Below, piece after piece: positions 23,634 through 34,919 of a stretch of 64,000 nt of DNA. This stretch comes from Przewalskia tangutica. Its lineage: Eukaryota > Streptophyta > Magnoliopsida > Solanales > Solanaceae. The position numbers were made by a program, and so were the translations under genes. The stretch is taken from assembly GCA_029844215.1 (NCBI GenBank), contig CM056725.1, forward strand, positions 30,100,485 to 30,164,484, in the 5' to 3' direction. Within the stretch, counting starts at the first letter, position 1; the number at the start of each line of letters is the position of its first letter. Below the pieces are notes generated by a model. It ran no database searches. It was not told where the DNA came from and saw only the letters and a program-made list of their open reading frames with translations.

Positions 23634-23818
23634 AATTTATCCTCGGAAAGTGTCTACAGGACCGTATCTAGTAGAGTCTTGATTATCGGCGTGTTGTGCA
23701 CCACTTTATGTCGAGGAGGCTGCTGGATATTTAGTTAGTTTCCATTCTTCTTACTGCGAGATCATGCCTTAGAGTTGTGTTATAAGTTGGACTCCTCGGC
23801 GTATTCTTATGTACGATT

Positions 23819-24955
23819 ATGCCTACGCAAGGCAACGAGCGAGAAGGGCAAAGCGTGAAGGAGGCTGCGAGTAGAACACAGAGGGTTGCGAGGGCACAGG
23901 CCCAGTTTTTACCTGAGGTAGTGCTTCATACGGGAAGTTCTGCGACGCCGCCAGCCCCAACAGAGTTTAGCGCAGCAGCAGCAGTTTCTATTGAGGCCAT
24001 GATATTTGTCCCTCCAGTTCCATGACCAGGAACCGAGGATATGGGTTACAAATAGATGGCCCAGTTACTGGCTAGGATCGTGGCTAGGCATTAGGACAGA
24101 CGAGAGTCGGAGGTTCCGGTTGTACCGATGGTGCACCCCAGAATCGATAGTTTGAGGCTTCGGGACTTCTTGAGTTGCAATCCACCAAAGTTCTATGGGT
24201 GAGGCGAGGAAGATCCTCGAAGTTTATTCGGCTGACTACGGATCATGAGAGTGATTAAGGCCTCGGAGGCCGAATCGGTGTCTTGGGTTCTTATCGGTGC
24301 GGGATATTCTGATCAGTGGTTTGATTCATAGGAGCTGTCCCGAGGAGCATGCATTTCGGTGGTTGGAGCGAGTTCTCGGGCGTTTCTTAACCACTTCTTG
24401 CCTCACGGATGAGGAGGGCCGAGTGGATAGTTTTATGATGTTGAGGCAGCATGGGCGGACGGTTCGGGAGTACAACATAGAGTTCGACTCATTAGCTCGG
24501 TATGCGCTCTAGTGGCGAGCATGGAGGATAGAGTGCCGATATGTCACGGGGTGGATGATTATCTAGCGGAGGTTATGCGAGTAGCTCTTTGGCGGGCATG
24601 GACATTGCCGCGTGCGAGCTTATCTGCGAGGGAGAGCGTGAGGTCGGCGAAATGGCCAGAGATCGGCCTGAGAAGGCGAGCAGCGAGTCCTTTGGAAACT
24701 TTAGAGGCGGACATCCTCAGCAGTAGGCTAGTCATACACTTCAGCGATGCAGTACTTCTTCCGATCTTGGGGCGTGCAGGGTATTCGGGGCGGTCGGGGC
24801 TCGAGTTTGAGTTTTTGGGGAGTAGGGGTGTTAGCCAGATGAGGCAACCCTGCACAGGTGTGGCGTTGTGGTAAACTCCATTATGGGAGTGTCGTGCTAG
24901 TTTGGGAGTTTGTTATACTTGCGGCCGGCGGGGCCATTTGCGAAGGATTGTCAGG
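23819..24955 (+). pseudogene. gag: Element B gag, best kept of the non-autonomous copies
   Basis: The start ATG at 23819 follows a roughly 200-base leader, as in A2 and D. The first 68 codons (MPTQGNEREGQS..., rich in Ala, Glu, Gln, Pro) are the disordered N-terminal part. The capsid domain lies at 24120-24700: LRDFLSCN-type phrase near 24150, WLERVLGRFLT (24358-24390), MLRQHGRTVREYNIEFDSLARY (24440-24505, split here by its own frame), DDYLAE near 24555. The CCHC knuckle is at 24911-24951: C-Y-T-C-G-R-R-G-H, then, after one lost base, A-K-D-C. Three or more frameshifts break the reading. It would have packaged RNA. No protease frame follows. Confidence 0.85.
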
Positions 24956-25842
24956 CAGGTGGCGCGGATATAAAGACTCGACGCCGGGATCGGTGGTGGT
25001 TCATCACCTTCTCTGTATCGCCTGCGAGGACTATGATTAGAGCGACGAAGGGAAGTGAAGCAATAGTTACAGGTATATCTTTAACCTTTTAGAGACTAGT
25101 ATGTGTTGTTATGGTGGTCATATGTTAAGTGTTATGTACGGGTAGTATTGTGTAAATTGTGATTTAGAAAACCTGGTTAGTAAAAAGGGCAAGTTTGGGG
25201 ACATGGAAATTGTGAGCCTTAGAATATTGATAACCGTTGAGACCTTAGATACAAGGCCGTCTTGAGGGAAAGATTTTACGATTGATCTTGGTCGGAGTAC
25301 ATAGTATATGTGGAGTATAGTTGTGTGATAAGTCTGTGAGTGGTGTGAAATGAAAGTGGGTAGTAGAGCTAAGAAGACCCCTAGGCTTTCATGACTTGAA
25401 TAGGGAGATTTGTTCCGGGCGAGGAATGAGAATTTAGTGCGATAATGGTCGGGTTGAGGACCAATCGCGGGTCAACCCGCAACCCGGAATGAAGTGGGGT
25501 CGGTTTGAGGTGGTTCCGCTAGGTGATAGGGTCACGAGGGTGCAAGGCCCAAGTTTAGGTAACCATTGTACGAGTTCGTAGACACGTTCGACCAGAACCG
25601 GGTCGTGAAGGCCGAGAATGGCCAAGTTTGGAAGTAATTATTTACGTGAAGTGAAGGTGCGAAGAGAGTATCCTTTAGACCATGAGTGGGAGTTAATAGT
25701 GATGTTATACACTTTAGAGGTGATTCCTCGTTGGCTTGGATTTAAGTATTTGCGCGTGTGTTATATTATGGCCATATGTGGCATAATTGGTTTTGTAAGT
25801 ATAGTAGTGAAGACTATCTGTGCGTGTGTTTTGGAGACTTAG
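24956..25842 (+). other. Shared non-coding module and 3' region, element B
   Basis: No coding signal is seen. The stretch 25085-25620 is homologous to the modules of elements 1, C, D and E (marker GGCCCAAGTTTAGGTAACCA at 25541-25560). Unlike elements 1 and E, it passes straight from GCCGAGAATGGCC to the 3' part (CCAAGTTTGGAAGTAA) without an integrase remnant, as do C and D. Confidence 0.7.
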
Positions 25843-25877
25843 AAGGAACATTCGGGACGAATGTTTCTAAGGAAGAA
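25843..25877 (+). other. Pre-PPT hairpin and shortened polypurine tract, element B
   Basis: AACATTCG (25847-25854), three-base loop, CGAATGTT (25858-25865), then AAGGAAGAA (25869-25877). Other copies have AAGGAGGGGAGAA, so four G residues are missing here. Confidence 0.78.
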
Positions 25878-28527
25878 TGTTACACCAGTAGTTCTAGAGT
25901 ATGTATGTGAGGGCGTGCGTGCGAGAATATCACCTAAATCTGAAAGGGAAGAAAGTTTTGAATTTCCAGACGGAAAATATTCGAACCTCGTGAAGGAAAA
26001 GATTTATTATTGGGAATTGGATTCTCAATTTTGGTATTTGGACTTCTTGGAATATTAGAGAATTATGGATTTTATTTTAGGAATCGGTCACGTGGGGCCA
26101 GGCGAAATTCTGGCTTTGTAGGGCCCACATTATTTTGAGATTTTGGCCATTATGGATATTTCGGAGATGAAATATTTTGGGCGAATAGGAGGCGACGTTT
26201 GTGCCTGACCCGAAAAGAATTGTTTCAGGCGAAAAGTTTCAGAACCTTGCGAAGTGAAAATTACAGTTCGACATTTATTATTTTGCAGATTTTTCCGAGA
26301 GATGAAATATTTTGGACCAGCGAGAGGCGACAAGTGTCACCTCAGTGGTGATAAAGTGGACGATTGGGTGCGTTTTGGGCCTTGAGCTTTGGTCAAGGTT
26401 AGGTAGGATATTTGTGTAGTAGATGGATAAGATACACTTGCCCAAATCCCCACCCTCCACTTGCCCTCCACTTGCCTTAATCTTGGCCATTGATTGGCCT
26501 ACAAATACCCCCCTTAGTTGAAGACTTCTTCATCCACAAAATAATTTCTAAGTCTTGAAATCCCTCTCCCCCTTTGAAAGGCTCTCGTCCAGAGCACCGC
26601 ACTTTGTGAAGCCTTGGCGAAACAACCCCACTCTTGAGTTGTTCTCGTGAAATACCCCACGCAGTAGAAAAGTATTCTCCAAGTATTGTTACTATTCCAA
26701 AATACCTTAGCCCAAATACCTTGTAGTATTCGAGGATACCACATACTAAAAGCCGAAATACTATTATACTTCCCTTGATCACAAAGCGAAACCACAGGAA
26801 AAATCTTCATAGTGGTTGAAGTATTAAGAAGAAGTTCGTAGAACTTCTAAGGGTTGTTTGGGCGTGTTGGGCGCCGAGTAGGAGCTAAGCGTTGCTCGGG
26901 ATCGACGTTAAATCTAGGTAAATTTTGGGCTTATCGAGGTAAATACTCTTGTCCTTATTGTAATTGGAAATTACATCTTGTAGTAGTATAGAAATGAGTA
27001 TAAGATATATAGAAGTATGGTATAAGAGAAGAGAATTGGTGAAATCACATCGGAAGAATATTAAAGAAGATTAATGGTACTTACATGGGGTGTATTTCTG
27101 ATGAACTTGTGTAGTTTAACGGGTGGGAAGTCTTGCCCGATTTTCCGTAGAATAGAGAACCCTCTGCTTAGAATATTCTGAGTAGTCTAGGCGTTGATAG
27201 GCGTATATGGCCTTTATAGGTTGAAAGTTACTGCGAGTAGCATGTTCTCTTGAAGGTGGACAAGGCTAGCGGGTTATAAGCGGTGGAGCGTTTTGCTATT
27301 GTCGATAATCGTCGCGAGGTATGTGATTCTTCCTATCCTCTTGAGCATGATATTTTAAAAGAATATATATGATGCGGTGAGCGTACGTGTGTTAACTGAA
27401 CGTGGTTTTACTGCGATGTCTTTTGACTTGAGTCTAAATATAAGAATCTTGAAGTATTTCAAAAGAATTAAGAATCGTTTTTGAAAGAAGAGTAATACTT
27501 GGTTTTTTTAACCTTAAGAGTTATACTAGCTTTATGGGAAGTTAAGTATAACGACTTAAGAAAGATAAAATGAACGGTTTACTTAATTATTTATGAACGC
27601 CTTGTATTGATTTCGGAAATGAGAATAAGTATCGAACAAACCACTGCAGCGCTAATAAAGGGAAATGTATTGACTAATTAAGTATTATTAAAATCAGTAG
27701 AAACCTCCATCTGCATAGAAGCTAAGATGAGACAAAATGATATTACATTTCCTAGATCATGGCTGCTTTAATAAGATTGTTATGAACAAGAATAACCTAC
27801 TCACACATAAGGCATATGTTTCTCAGATTATTTTAAAAGAGAATTATATTATTAAGTGATTAAGACTATGAACTACGAAACCTTTCGAAAATAAGCGACT
27901 TGAGTCTTTGAACTTAGGCAAACTTGAACTTTTGAAAAAGAAGGTTGTTGCTTGTCTTTAAAAAGGGAAATTGTTTTGGTTTACTTAAAAAGATAGTCAC
28001 TCAATTTTTTAATACTACGGGTATCGTGTGACTCTTGCGAAAGAAACAAGATCTTTTTAAAGAGATAATGTATAAAGTACTTTGGGGATAAAAACCCGAA
28101 CTTGTTGGCATAAAATAGAAAGTACCTTGTGTGAATAACTTGACTGTGTTGGTTTGTGATAGCCTTGTAATACTTTCTTGTTGATTTGATAAGTAAACAT
28201 GTTAGGATGCTACGTGTGTTAGTGTCTTGTGATGGTTGTGTAAGGGGGTTTCCCTTGTTGTGCTTATGTTGTTTAACGATAAGTCGTTATGTTAGTATTA
28301 TATCACTCACCTCTTGACATGATATCTGGGATAAGCTGCCGTCTGAGTACACCTCGAGGCGATGCAATGTGACTATGATTCGAGAATACCTCATGCGGGT
28401 CGGGGGACTATGCGAACTCTGAGAGTTCGAGGTTAGTGTGCGGTCTATGTGGCCATGCGATGCATGTGGCCATGCGGACTACGAGTCGGGGCGATGCAGG
28501 AGTAGCTACCCTCGATGCGGGAATCTT
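25878..28527 (+). repeat. Element B right LTR, first part, hybrid B/A type
   Basis: It begins TGTTACACCAGTAGTTC with B-type U3 to about 26190 (GGTCACGTGGGGCC, first TTTTGGGCGAATAGGAGG module). It then continues with A-type U3 (TTGTGCCTGACCCGAAAAG, second TTTTGGACCAGCGAGAGG module at 26310) and A-type body and minisatellite to 28527. A TATA relative, TACAAATA, is at 26499, 621 bases from the start. It is cut by A2 after GGGAATCTT. Confidence 0.85.
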
Positions 28528-29972
28528 TGTTATACCGTATTTTGAGTATGCGTAGGCGTGCGTACAAAGTTTAGCCTTAGTTAGGCACTATGGGCGAAAA
28601 ACTTGTACCTGACCCACGAAAGAATCGTTTTCCGGCGAAGCGTTTTCCAAAACTTGCGTAGGGAAAATTACGACTATGTCATTTATTATTTTTGCAGATT
28701 TTTGAGAGATGAAATATTTTGGACCAACGAGAGGGTGACACTTGTCACCTCCAGTGGAGCGACAACATGGGCAAGGTTGGACGATTTTGTGGCCTTGCGT
28801 TAGTCGAGGTTAGGTAGGATATTTGTGTGTAGTAGATGGATAAGGAACATGGGTGAATCCACCTCCACTTGCACTTGGCTTCATCTTGGCCCTTGAAAGC
28901 CCTATAAATACCCTTAGTTGATGAATTCTTCATCCACAAAATTATCTTCCAAGTCTCGAACACTCCTCTCCTAGTGAGCTTCTCGTCAAGCCTCACTTTT
29001 CCCCTCTCTGAGAGCCTGGCCGAAACACCCCTCTCCCCTTTCCTAGAAGTCTCGGCTAAAGCCCTCCTCTTGGTAGAAATACTCTCCAAGTATTGTTACT
29101 ATCCCCAAAATACCTTAGTGATCCATATAGTATTTCCAAAGTTACCTTTATCGTAGAGTCGGAATACTACCTTATATTCCTATAGTCACTAAGCGAAACC
29201 CTAAGAGTAACTTCATAGTTGGTTGAAGTAGAAAGTAGAAGTTGTGTCGAAACTTCTAAGGGTTTCTTGGAGGCGGATTGGAGCGTACGTATTAGGAGCT
29301 AAACCTCATCGGGATCGACTTATATCTTGGATAATATTGGGCTTATCGAGGTAAATAATCTTATCCTTCTATTGTAATTGGAAAATACATACTGTAGAAG
29401 TATAGAAATAAGTATAAAACACATAGAAGGATATTAAAGAAGAGAATTGAACTGTAATTACACTGAAGGATATTACAGAAGGGTATTGAACTGAAATCAC
29501 ATCAGAAGAATAATAAAGAAGATTGAGCGTACTTACATGAATTTGTATTCTGATGAACTTGTGTAGCTTGACGGGTAGGGAAGTGCTGCCCAATTTTCCG
29601 TAGAATAGAGAACCCTCTGCTTAGAATAGTCTACAGAGTAGTCTAAACATTGATAGACGTATCTGACTATTATAGGTTGATTCTCTGCGCGCGACATATT
29701 CGACTTGGCAGGTGGATTTCGCCGAGGAGGTATGTGATTCTTCCTATACTCTTGAGCATGATATTTTAATATATATATATATATAGTACGGTAGACGTAC
29801 GTGTGTTTACTGAACATGGTTTTACTTAACGTCTTTTGACTTGAGTCTAAATAATAAGAATCTTGAAGTCTTTCAAAAGAATTATAAATCATTTTTGAAA
29901 GAAGAAGAATATTTGTTTTTAAAACAAAAAGCTTAAGAGTTATACTAGCTTTATGGGAAGTTAGGTATAACT
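28528..29972 (+). repeat. A2 left LTR, first part
   Basis: It starts TGTTATACCGTATTTTGAG with a single A-type U3 module and ends at GTTAGGTATAAC where C is inserted. (AT)n lies at 29770-29787. The TATA box is at 28903-28910 (375 bases from the start). ATCTT at 28523-28527 should be the left target duplication. Confidence 0.88.
28903..28910 (+). promoter_or_regulatory. LTR TATA box (A2, left LTR)
   Basis: TATAAATA, followed by CCCTTAGTTGATGAATTCTT, at the same distance from the LTR start as in element 1. Confidence 0.75.
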
Positions 29973-30288
29973 GTTATACCCCGTATTTCCAGAGTATGTA
30001 CGTAAGGACGTACGTACGAGAATACGACAGAAAGATTGGAAAGGAAGAAAGAGGTGATTTTTCCACGGAAAAGTTTCCGGTTTTTGTGAAGGAAAAAGGG
30101 TCGTTAATGGGAATTGGATTCCCAGATTTGGTATTCGGACTTCTGGAATATTAGAAATTATGGAATTTTATTTTGGAAATGGTCACGTGGGGCCACGGAG
30201 AAATTCTGATTTTGTAGGGCCAACTTTGTTTTAGAGATTTTGGCCATTGTGGATATTTTAGGAAGATGTTTTATTTTGGGCGATAGGA

Positions 30289-30306
30289 GGGTGACACGTG
30301 TCACCC
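30289..30306 (+). promoter_or_regulatory. Perfect 18-base palindrome with G-box core in LTR U3
   Basis: GGGTGACACGTGTCACCC equals its own reverse complement and contains CACGTG, the G-box bound by plant bZIP and bHLH factors. A 16-base version is at 35224-35239 in the other LTR. Imperfect versions occur in every LTR subfamily here. Confidence 0.7.
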
Positions 30307-30691
30307 CGCCTAGGTGGCTTGGCGAATGACGCCAGGTTAGAGTCGTTTTCGGCGAAAGCGTTTCGCGACTTTCGTAGGGAAAATTCCGGCTATGTCCTTT
30401 TAAATTTGCGGATTTTAGAGACGAAACATTTTGGACAGCGGGAGGGTGACGTGTGTCACCTCGCATTGAAGCAGTGGCGTCAGTGGAAGATGTGGTTCAC
30501 GAATTGGCTTGATCTTTTGGCTCGCGTTTTTGGCCTATTGGTTCCTTGTTTTGTGCCTTGTTTTGGCCTTGTTTTGTGGCTTGTTTTGTGCCGTGTTTTG
30601 TGGAGTAGGGGTTAGGGTGCACTTGGCTTGATCAAGGCCTTACACTTGCCTTGCATGGCTTGATCTTGGCCTTGGTTGGCCTTTGGCTTTC

Positions 30692-30699
30692 TATAAATA
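30692..30699 (+). promoter_or_regulatory. LTR TATA box (element C, left LTR)
   Basis: TATAAATA followed by a C/T-rich stretch and GAAGACTTCATTCATCC. The same box is at 35639-35646 in the right LTR, at exactly the same distance (719) from the LTR start. Confidence 0.76.
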
Positions 30700-32572
30700 C
30701 CCCCTCTCTTTGAAGACTTCATTCATCCAAATCTTCAAGTCTTGAAACCCTCCTCCTCCTCTTGTTGACTCGTCAGAGCCCTCTCCTTGAAAGTGGCCTT
30801 GGCGAGAGGTCTCCTCTCCCTTGTGAGGTCTGGCCAGTGGGGTACCCCACTGCTTTAGTTGTTTAGTATAATACCCTTGTTGTGGTATAGAAATACTCTC
30901 CTAGTATTGTTATAATGCCCAAAATACCTTAGCCTTATACCTTGAAGTATTCCAAAAGTTACCTCATAAGTAGAATACGGAAATACTACCTTTTGTCCTT
31001 TTTAGTCTCAGCCAGAAACCAAGAAATCTTCATAGTTGGTTGAAGTATTTAAGTAGAAGTTGGTTAGAACTTAAGGGTTGTTTGGGCGGATTGGAGCGTG
31101 CGGAGTAGGAGCTAAACCTTGCTCGGGAAGCGACGTTAAACTCGGATAATTTTGGGCTTATCGAGGTAAATATCTTGTCCCTATTGTAATTGGAAATTAC
31201 ATAAGTGTTGAATATATAGTTGTTGTATACTATATATATAAAGCGAACTTAGTATTGTGGCAATGTCTTTTGACTTAAGCTGAAGAATAAAAAATGACAG
31301 GCTGTAATTGCATGGGGTGAATTGCAGTAGACTTGTATAGTATTGCGATGTAGTAGAATTGTACACGTCGGTTAGGCGTGTAAAACCCCGCAGTTGGCTT
31401 GGTAGCGGCCTCGATAGAGGAGGAGATTTCTGTTGTGGCGGGAGAGTCTGCCGAATTTTACGTAGATTATGGAGCGTTGAGATCTAGATGTTAATAAGCG
31501 CCTTGTGGCCTTATAGGTTGAAGTACTACGTGTGGAGTGATCCGGCGGCAGGAGTAGCGGCGGTTTGAGGTACTTGGGCGTTTTGCTATTAGTCGACAAT
31601 CGTCGCGAGGTATGTGAACCTCTTCCTATCTCTTCTAGCATGATATGTGTGAACTATGTAGTACGGTGAGCGTGCGTGTGAATTGTATTTGATTGTTGTA
31701 AAACATAAAGTGTTATAACGGCTTTATGGGAAGTTGGTTATAGACTTTATGTAGGTGAAAAATACTTTGTGGTTTTAAAAGGTAGCGATGTGAATTATAA
31801 GCGGCTTGTTTAATAAAGAAACTTGATGTATTTCAAAAGATTTATAAATCGTTTTGAAGGAGAGTAACACTTAGTTTTAAAGGTTTTAAAAGAGTTATAC
31901 TAGCTTTATGGGAGTTAGGTATAATGTCTTAAGAGAGGTAAAGAAAATGGTTTCTTGATGTAAGTTAAGAGACTTGATCTTATAAGATAAGAGACTTAAC
32001 TTATTTGTTTTAATGTGAATGTTTGTGTGAAACCTCATTCGTGAGTAATGAGTACTTGGTTTTATTTAATGGGATAATGTTTCTTGATTTGAAATCAGAA
32101 TGTGTATCGACAGGACCGCTGCGGCGTTAATAAAGGAAAATGTATTGAATAATGATGTATCGTATTAAAACCGGTGAAACCTCCATCCGCATAGAAACTA
32201 AGATGAGACAAAATGATATTACATTTTCTAGATCATTTCTGTAATAAGAATGTTGTAAACAAGAATAACCTACTCACGTGAGACTTATATTACTCAATTG
32301 TTCTAAAAAGGAATCAAGTGATTAAGTTTATGAACTATGAAACCATTTGAAAATGGAAAACTTGAGTAATTGAAACTAGGCAAACCGGAACTTAGGAAAA
32401 GAATGTTGTTACTTGATTTTGAAAAGGAATGTGGGTTTGTCATTCTAATACTAATTGCATCGGGTGACTTTTATAAAGGTAATGGATCTCTTTTAAAAGA
32501 ACTTAACGTATGTAGTACTTTGGGGTTAAAAACCGGATTTTTGCCATAAAATGAAAGTACTTTGAGTTGTGT

Positions 32573-32661
32573 GAAACTTGTCTATGCTTGTTGTTGCGAA
32601 ACTTGCCTATGCTTGTTGTTGTGAAACTGGCCTATGCTTGTTGTTGTGAAACTTGCCTATG
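32573..32661 (+). repeat. 25-base tandem repeat, left LTR of C
   Basis: Three and a half units of GAAACTTGCCTATGCTTG plus TTGTTGT. The third unit has GGCC for TGCC, and the same change is in the third unit of the right LTR copy at 37516-37605. Confidence 0.9.
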
Positions 32662-32814
32662 GTTGTGATGATAGCCTTTGTTGTGCAAATGTGGTATTTA
32701 CGTATTCTGGCGTCTCTCGATAGAAGTCGGTTGACTTGTTGAGAACTTACTTGGGCGGGCGGCAATGGCGGAGAAATTCCGCAGATGCGTTCTGTTAATA
32801 GTGTTACTTTTGAT

Positions 32815-33160
32815 AATCACTTTGGACATCGCGACCACGATCGTGGCGCGGGTATGCTTCCATTTTGGTTGATGTCTTTTGGTTAATCGCTTTGGATATC
32901 TTGACACGATCGTAGCGCGCGGGTATGTTTCCATTTGATTATCGCCTTGTGATTTCCCTTTGGACATCGACACGATCGTAGCGCTGCGGGTATCGTCCAT
33001 TTGGAATCTTTGTCTTATTGTTTCCCTTTGGACATATCGACACGATGCGTAGCGCTGCGGGTATCGTCCATTTGGAATGTTGTCTTATTGTTTCTTTGGA
33101 CATCACGACACGATCGTGGCGCTGCGGGTATGCTTCCATTTGGATTCTTTGTCTTGTTGT
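32815..33160 (+). repeat. C-type minisatellite, five units of about 67 bases (left LTR)
   Basis: Units start at TTTGGACATC or TTTGGATATC near 32821, 32891, 32959, 33028 and 33096. Each holds CGACACGATCGT, GCGGGTAT and CCATTTGG. The first units differ in their linkers and the later ones carry TTGTCTTATTGTTTCCC. Open frames here on both strands are read-through. Confidence 0.9.
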
Positions 33161-33852
33161 TGATATCACGTGGGCGTGTCTACGATGCCCAGTCGGCATG
33201 GCGTATGGGGCATTGGTATTATTGTTGCATCATGGACATGTTCTACACCGATCTGCGCGCGGCATGCGGTGATCTGAAACTGATTGATGTTGTGGGCGTG
33301 AGACCCATAGTTATATTTGAGTGATGACTTGAGGCGTGAGTCTTTGGACATATTTGTTTTTATGTTGTGAGCGTAGTTTGGTTATCATACATGTCTCCGC
33401 TTTATATAGACTAGTATGATTTCATTTACGATATTTTCAGTTTCACATACTTGGTACTGTTATCGACCTCCTTGAGGCTGCGTTCATCTGCGGTAGAAAT
33501 CGATCGTGGATCCCGCTCTTAGGATCTCATTTCGGCGTGTTGGAAAGCTCCGTTCCTTGGAGGCTTATCTTTGGTATGTTTCCTGAGTTGTAGGTTCTTG
33601 TACATTCGGGGTATGGCGAGGCCTGTCGTCATAGTTGTGTAAATCTTAAGTGCATTTGTTGTGGCGGGGTTGTAAAAGGATAAGCTGTTCGGGTCTTATG
33701 TATATATCGAAGGCAAGCTGTTTGGTTGCTTTATTTACTTATTATATCTCTCATTTCATGTTTAAAGTTTTTATTTCCTTGGTTCTCTCGATGTTGTATC
33801 ACTAGGGTGCGGGGTAAGGCACGATATGGTCCCGGTTTGAGGCGTTACAAAG

Positions 33853-33863
33853 TGGTATCGAGC
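33853..33863 (+). other. Primer binding site, element C
   Basis: TGGTATCGAGC four bases after the LTR end; as in B it lacks one A of the iMet complement. Confidence 0.82.
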
Positions 33864-34045
33864 GATTAGTCCTCGGAAAGTGTCTGACGTGTCTAGTAGA
33901 GTGCTTGATTATCGGTGTGTTGCACGTCTATAATCGAGGAGGCTATAGGACATTTAGGATTGGTTTCCATTCTTCTCATTACGAGATCGTGCCTTAGAGG
34001 CATGTTGTAAGTTGGACCCTACGGCGTGTTTCGTTTTTACCGATT

Positions 34046-34140
34046 ATGCCTCTGCGAAGGCAACGGCGCTGAGAAGGGCAAAGAAGTAGCAGGAGCTACT
34101 AGTCGGACTCGAGAGAGTTGTTAGGGCTTGTGCGGTATAC
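34046..34140 (+). pseudogene. Element C gag start, rest deleted
   Basis: ATG at 34046 begins MPLRRQRR-type codons matching the gag starts of A2 (40199), D (55904) and B (23819). After roughly 30 codons the gag similarity ends and the shared non-coding module begins, so capsid and knuckle are lost. Confidence 0.7.
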
Positions 34141-34919
34141 GGATAATGAACCTTAGAATATGTCACGGGGACCTTAGGGTAAGGTCGTCTTGAGTTAAAG
34201 ATTTATATTATGTTTGACCCTTATCGAGTGGTAGTATCGTGGGATTTATTTGTGTGATAAGTCCCTGGGTAGTGTGAGATGGAAGTGGTAGCTTTCAGGA
34301 TGTGAAATAGGAAGATTGTTAGGATCGGGAACAAGAGTTTGTGTGATTGGGGTCGGGTTGAGGACCATTTGCGGGTCAACCGTAACCGGTTTGGGGTAAG
34401 GTCGATTGGGTGGTCCGCCGGTGGTAGGTCACGAGGATGCTAGGCCCAGTTTGTATGACCATCGTATGAGTTGGTGGATATGTTCGACGAGCGGATCGTG
34501 GAGGCGGGAGCGGCCTTAGAAAGATCGAAGTTAGTGAGATGACCAAGTTTGGAGGTAGTGACTCGAGGGTTGGAAAGCGAAGTGTTGTGGAAGTGTGGTA
34601 CGAACACTAGAAAGAGTTCGAGTGTTCGAGAAAGGGACAACGAGATAGGGGAGAAGTGAACGTGTGTGATCGTTTCTTTTGTGAAATGAAGGTGTGAAGG
34701 GAGTATATTTTAGACCTCAGGTAAGGGGTTTTTGTGATGATTAGAGGTGTTTCCTCGTTGACTTGGGTTTAAGTATTGGTGCGTTTGTTATTTTTTTTTT
34801 TATGGCCAGGTGTGGCATGATTGTTTTCGTACGTATAGCAGTGAAGGCTATACTAGCGCAGGTTTGTGTGGAGACTTGAGAAGGAACATTCGGGACGAAT
34901 GTTTCTAAGGAGGGGAGAA
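34141..34919 (+). other. Shared non-coding module, hairpin and polypurine tract, element C
   Basis: The stretch 34141-34560 matches the modules of 1, B, D and E. The 3' part (GACCAAGTTTGGAGGTAGTG onwards) matches D closely. The hairpin AACATTCG / CGAATGTT is at 34885-34903 and the polypurine tract AAGGAGGGGAGAA at 34907-34919. The minus-strand frame 34440-34640 has no known counterpart and is not counted as a gene. Confidence 0.72.

Larger units (their letters stand above)
19871..28527 (+). mobile_element. Element B: gag-only chromovirus, right LTR cut by A2
   Basis: It consists of the left LTR 19871-23619, internal region 23620-25877 (2258 bases) and the first 2650 bases of the right LTR up to 28527, where A2 is inserted. 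The remaining right LTR lies beyond A3 and so outside the window. The internal part has a primer site, gag and the shared non-coding module but no protease, reverse transcriptase or integrase. The two LTRs are of different subtypes. Confidence 0.82.
29973..33849 (+). repeat. Element C left LTR
   Basis: It starts TGTTATACCCCGTATTTCC and ends GGCGTTACA. It has a B-like U3 head, then a second A-like U3 module from about 30335. The palindrome GGGTGACACGTGTCACCC is at 30289-30306 and the related GAGGGTGACGTGTGTCACCTC near 30442-30462. The TATA box is at 30692-30699, 719 bases from the start, against about 380 in single-module LTRs. Confidence 0.93.

Noticed and set aside
29770..29787. (AT)n run as a regulatory element or origin
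   Set aside because: It is a simple microsatellite expansion of the ATATATATAG stretch present at this place in all A-type LTRs.
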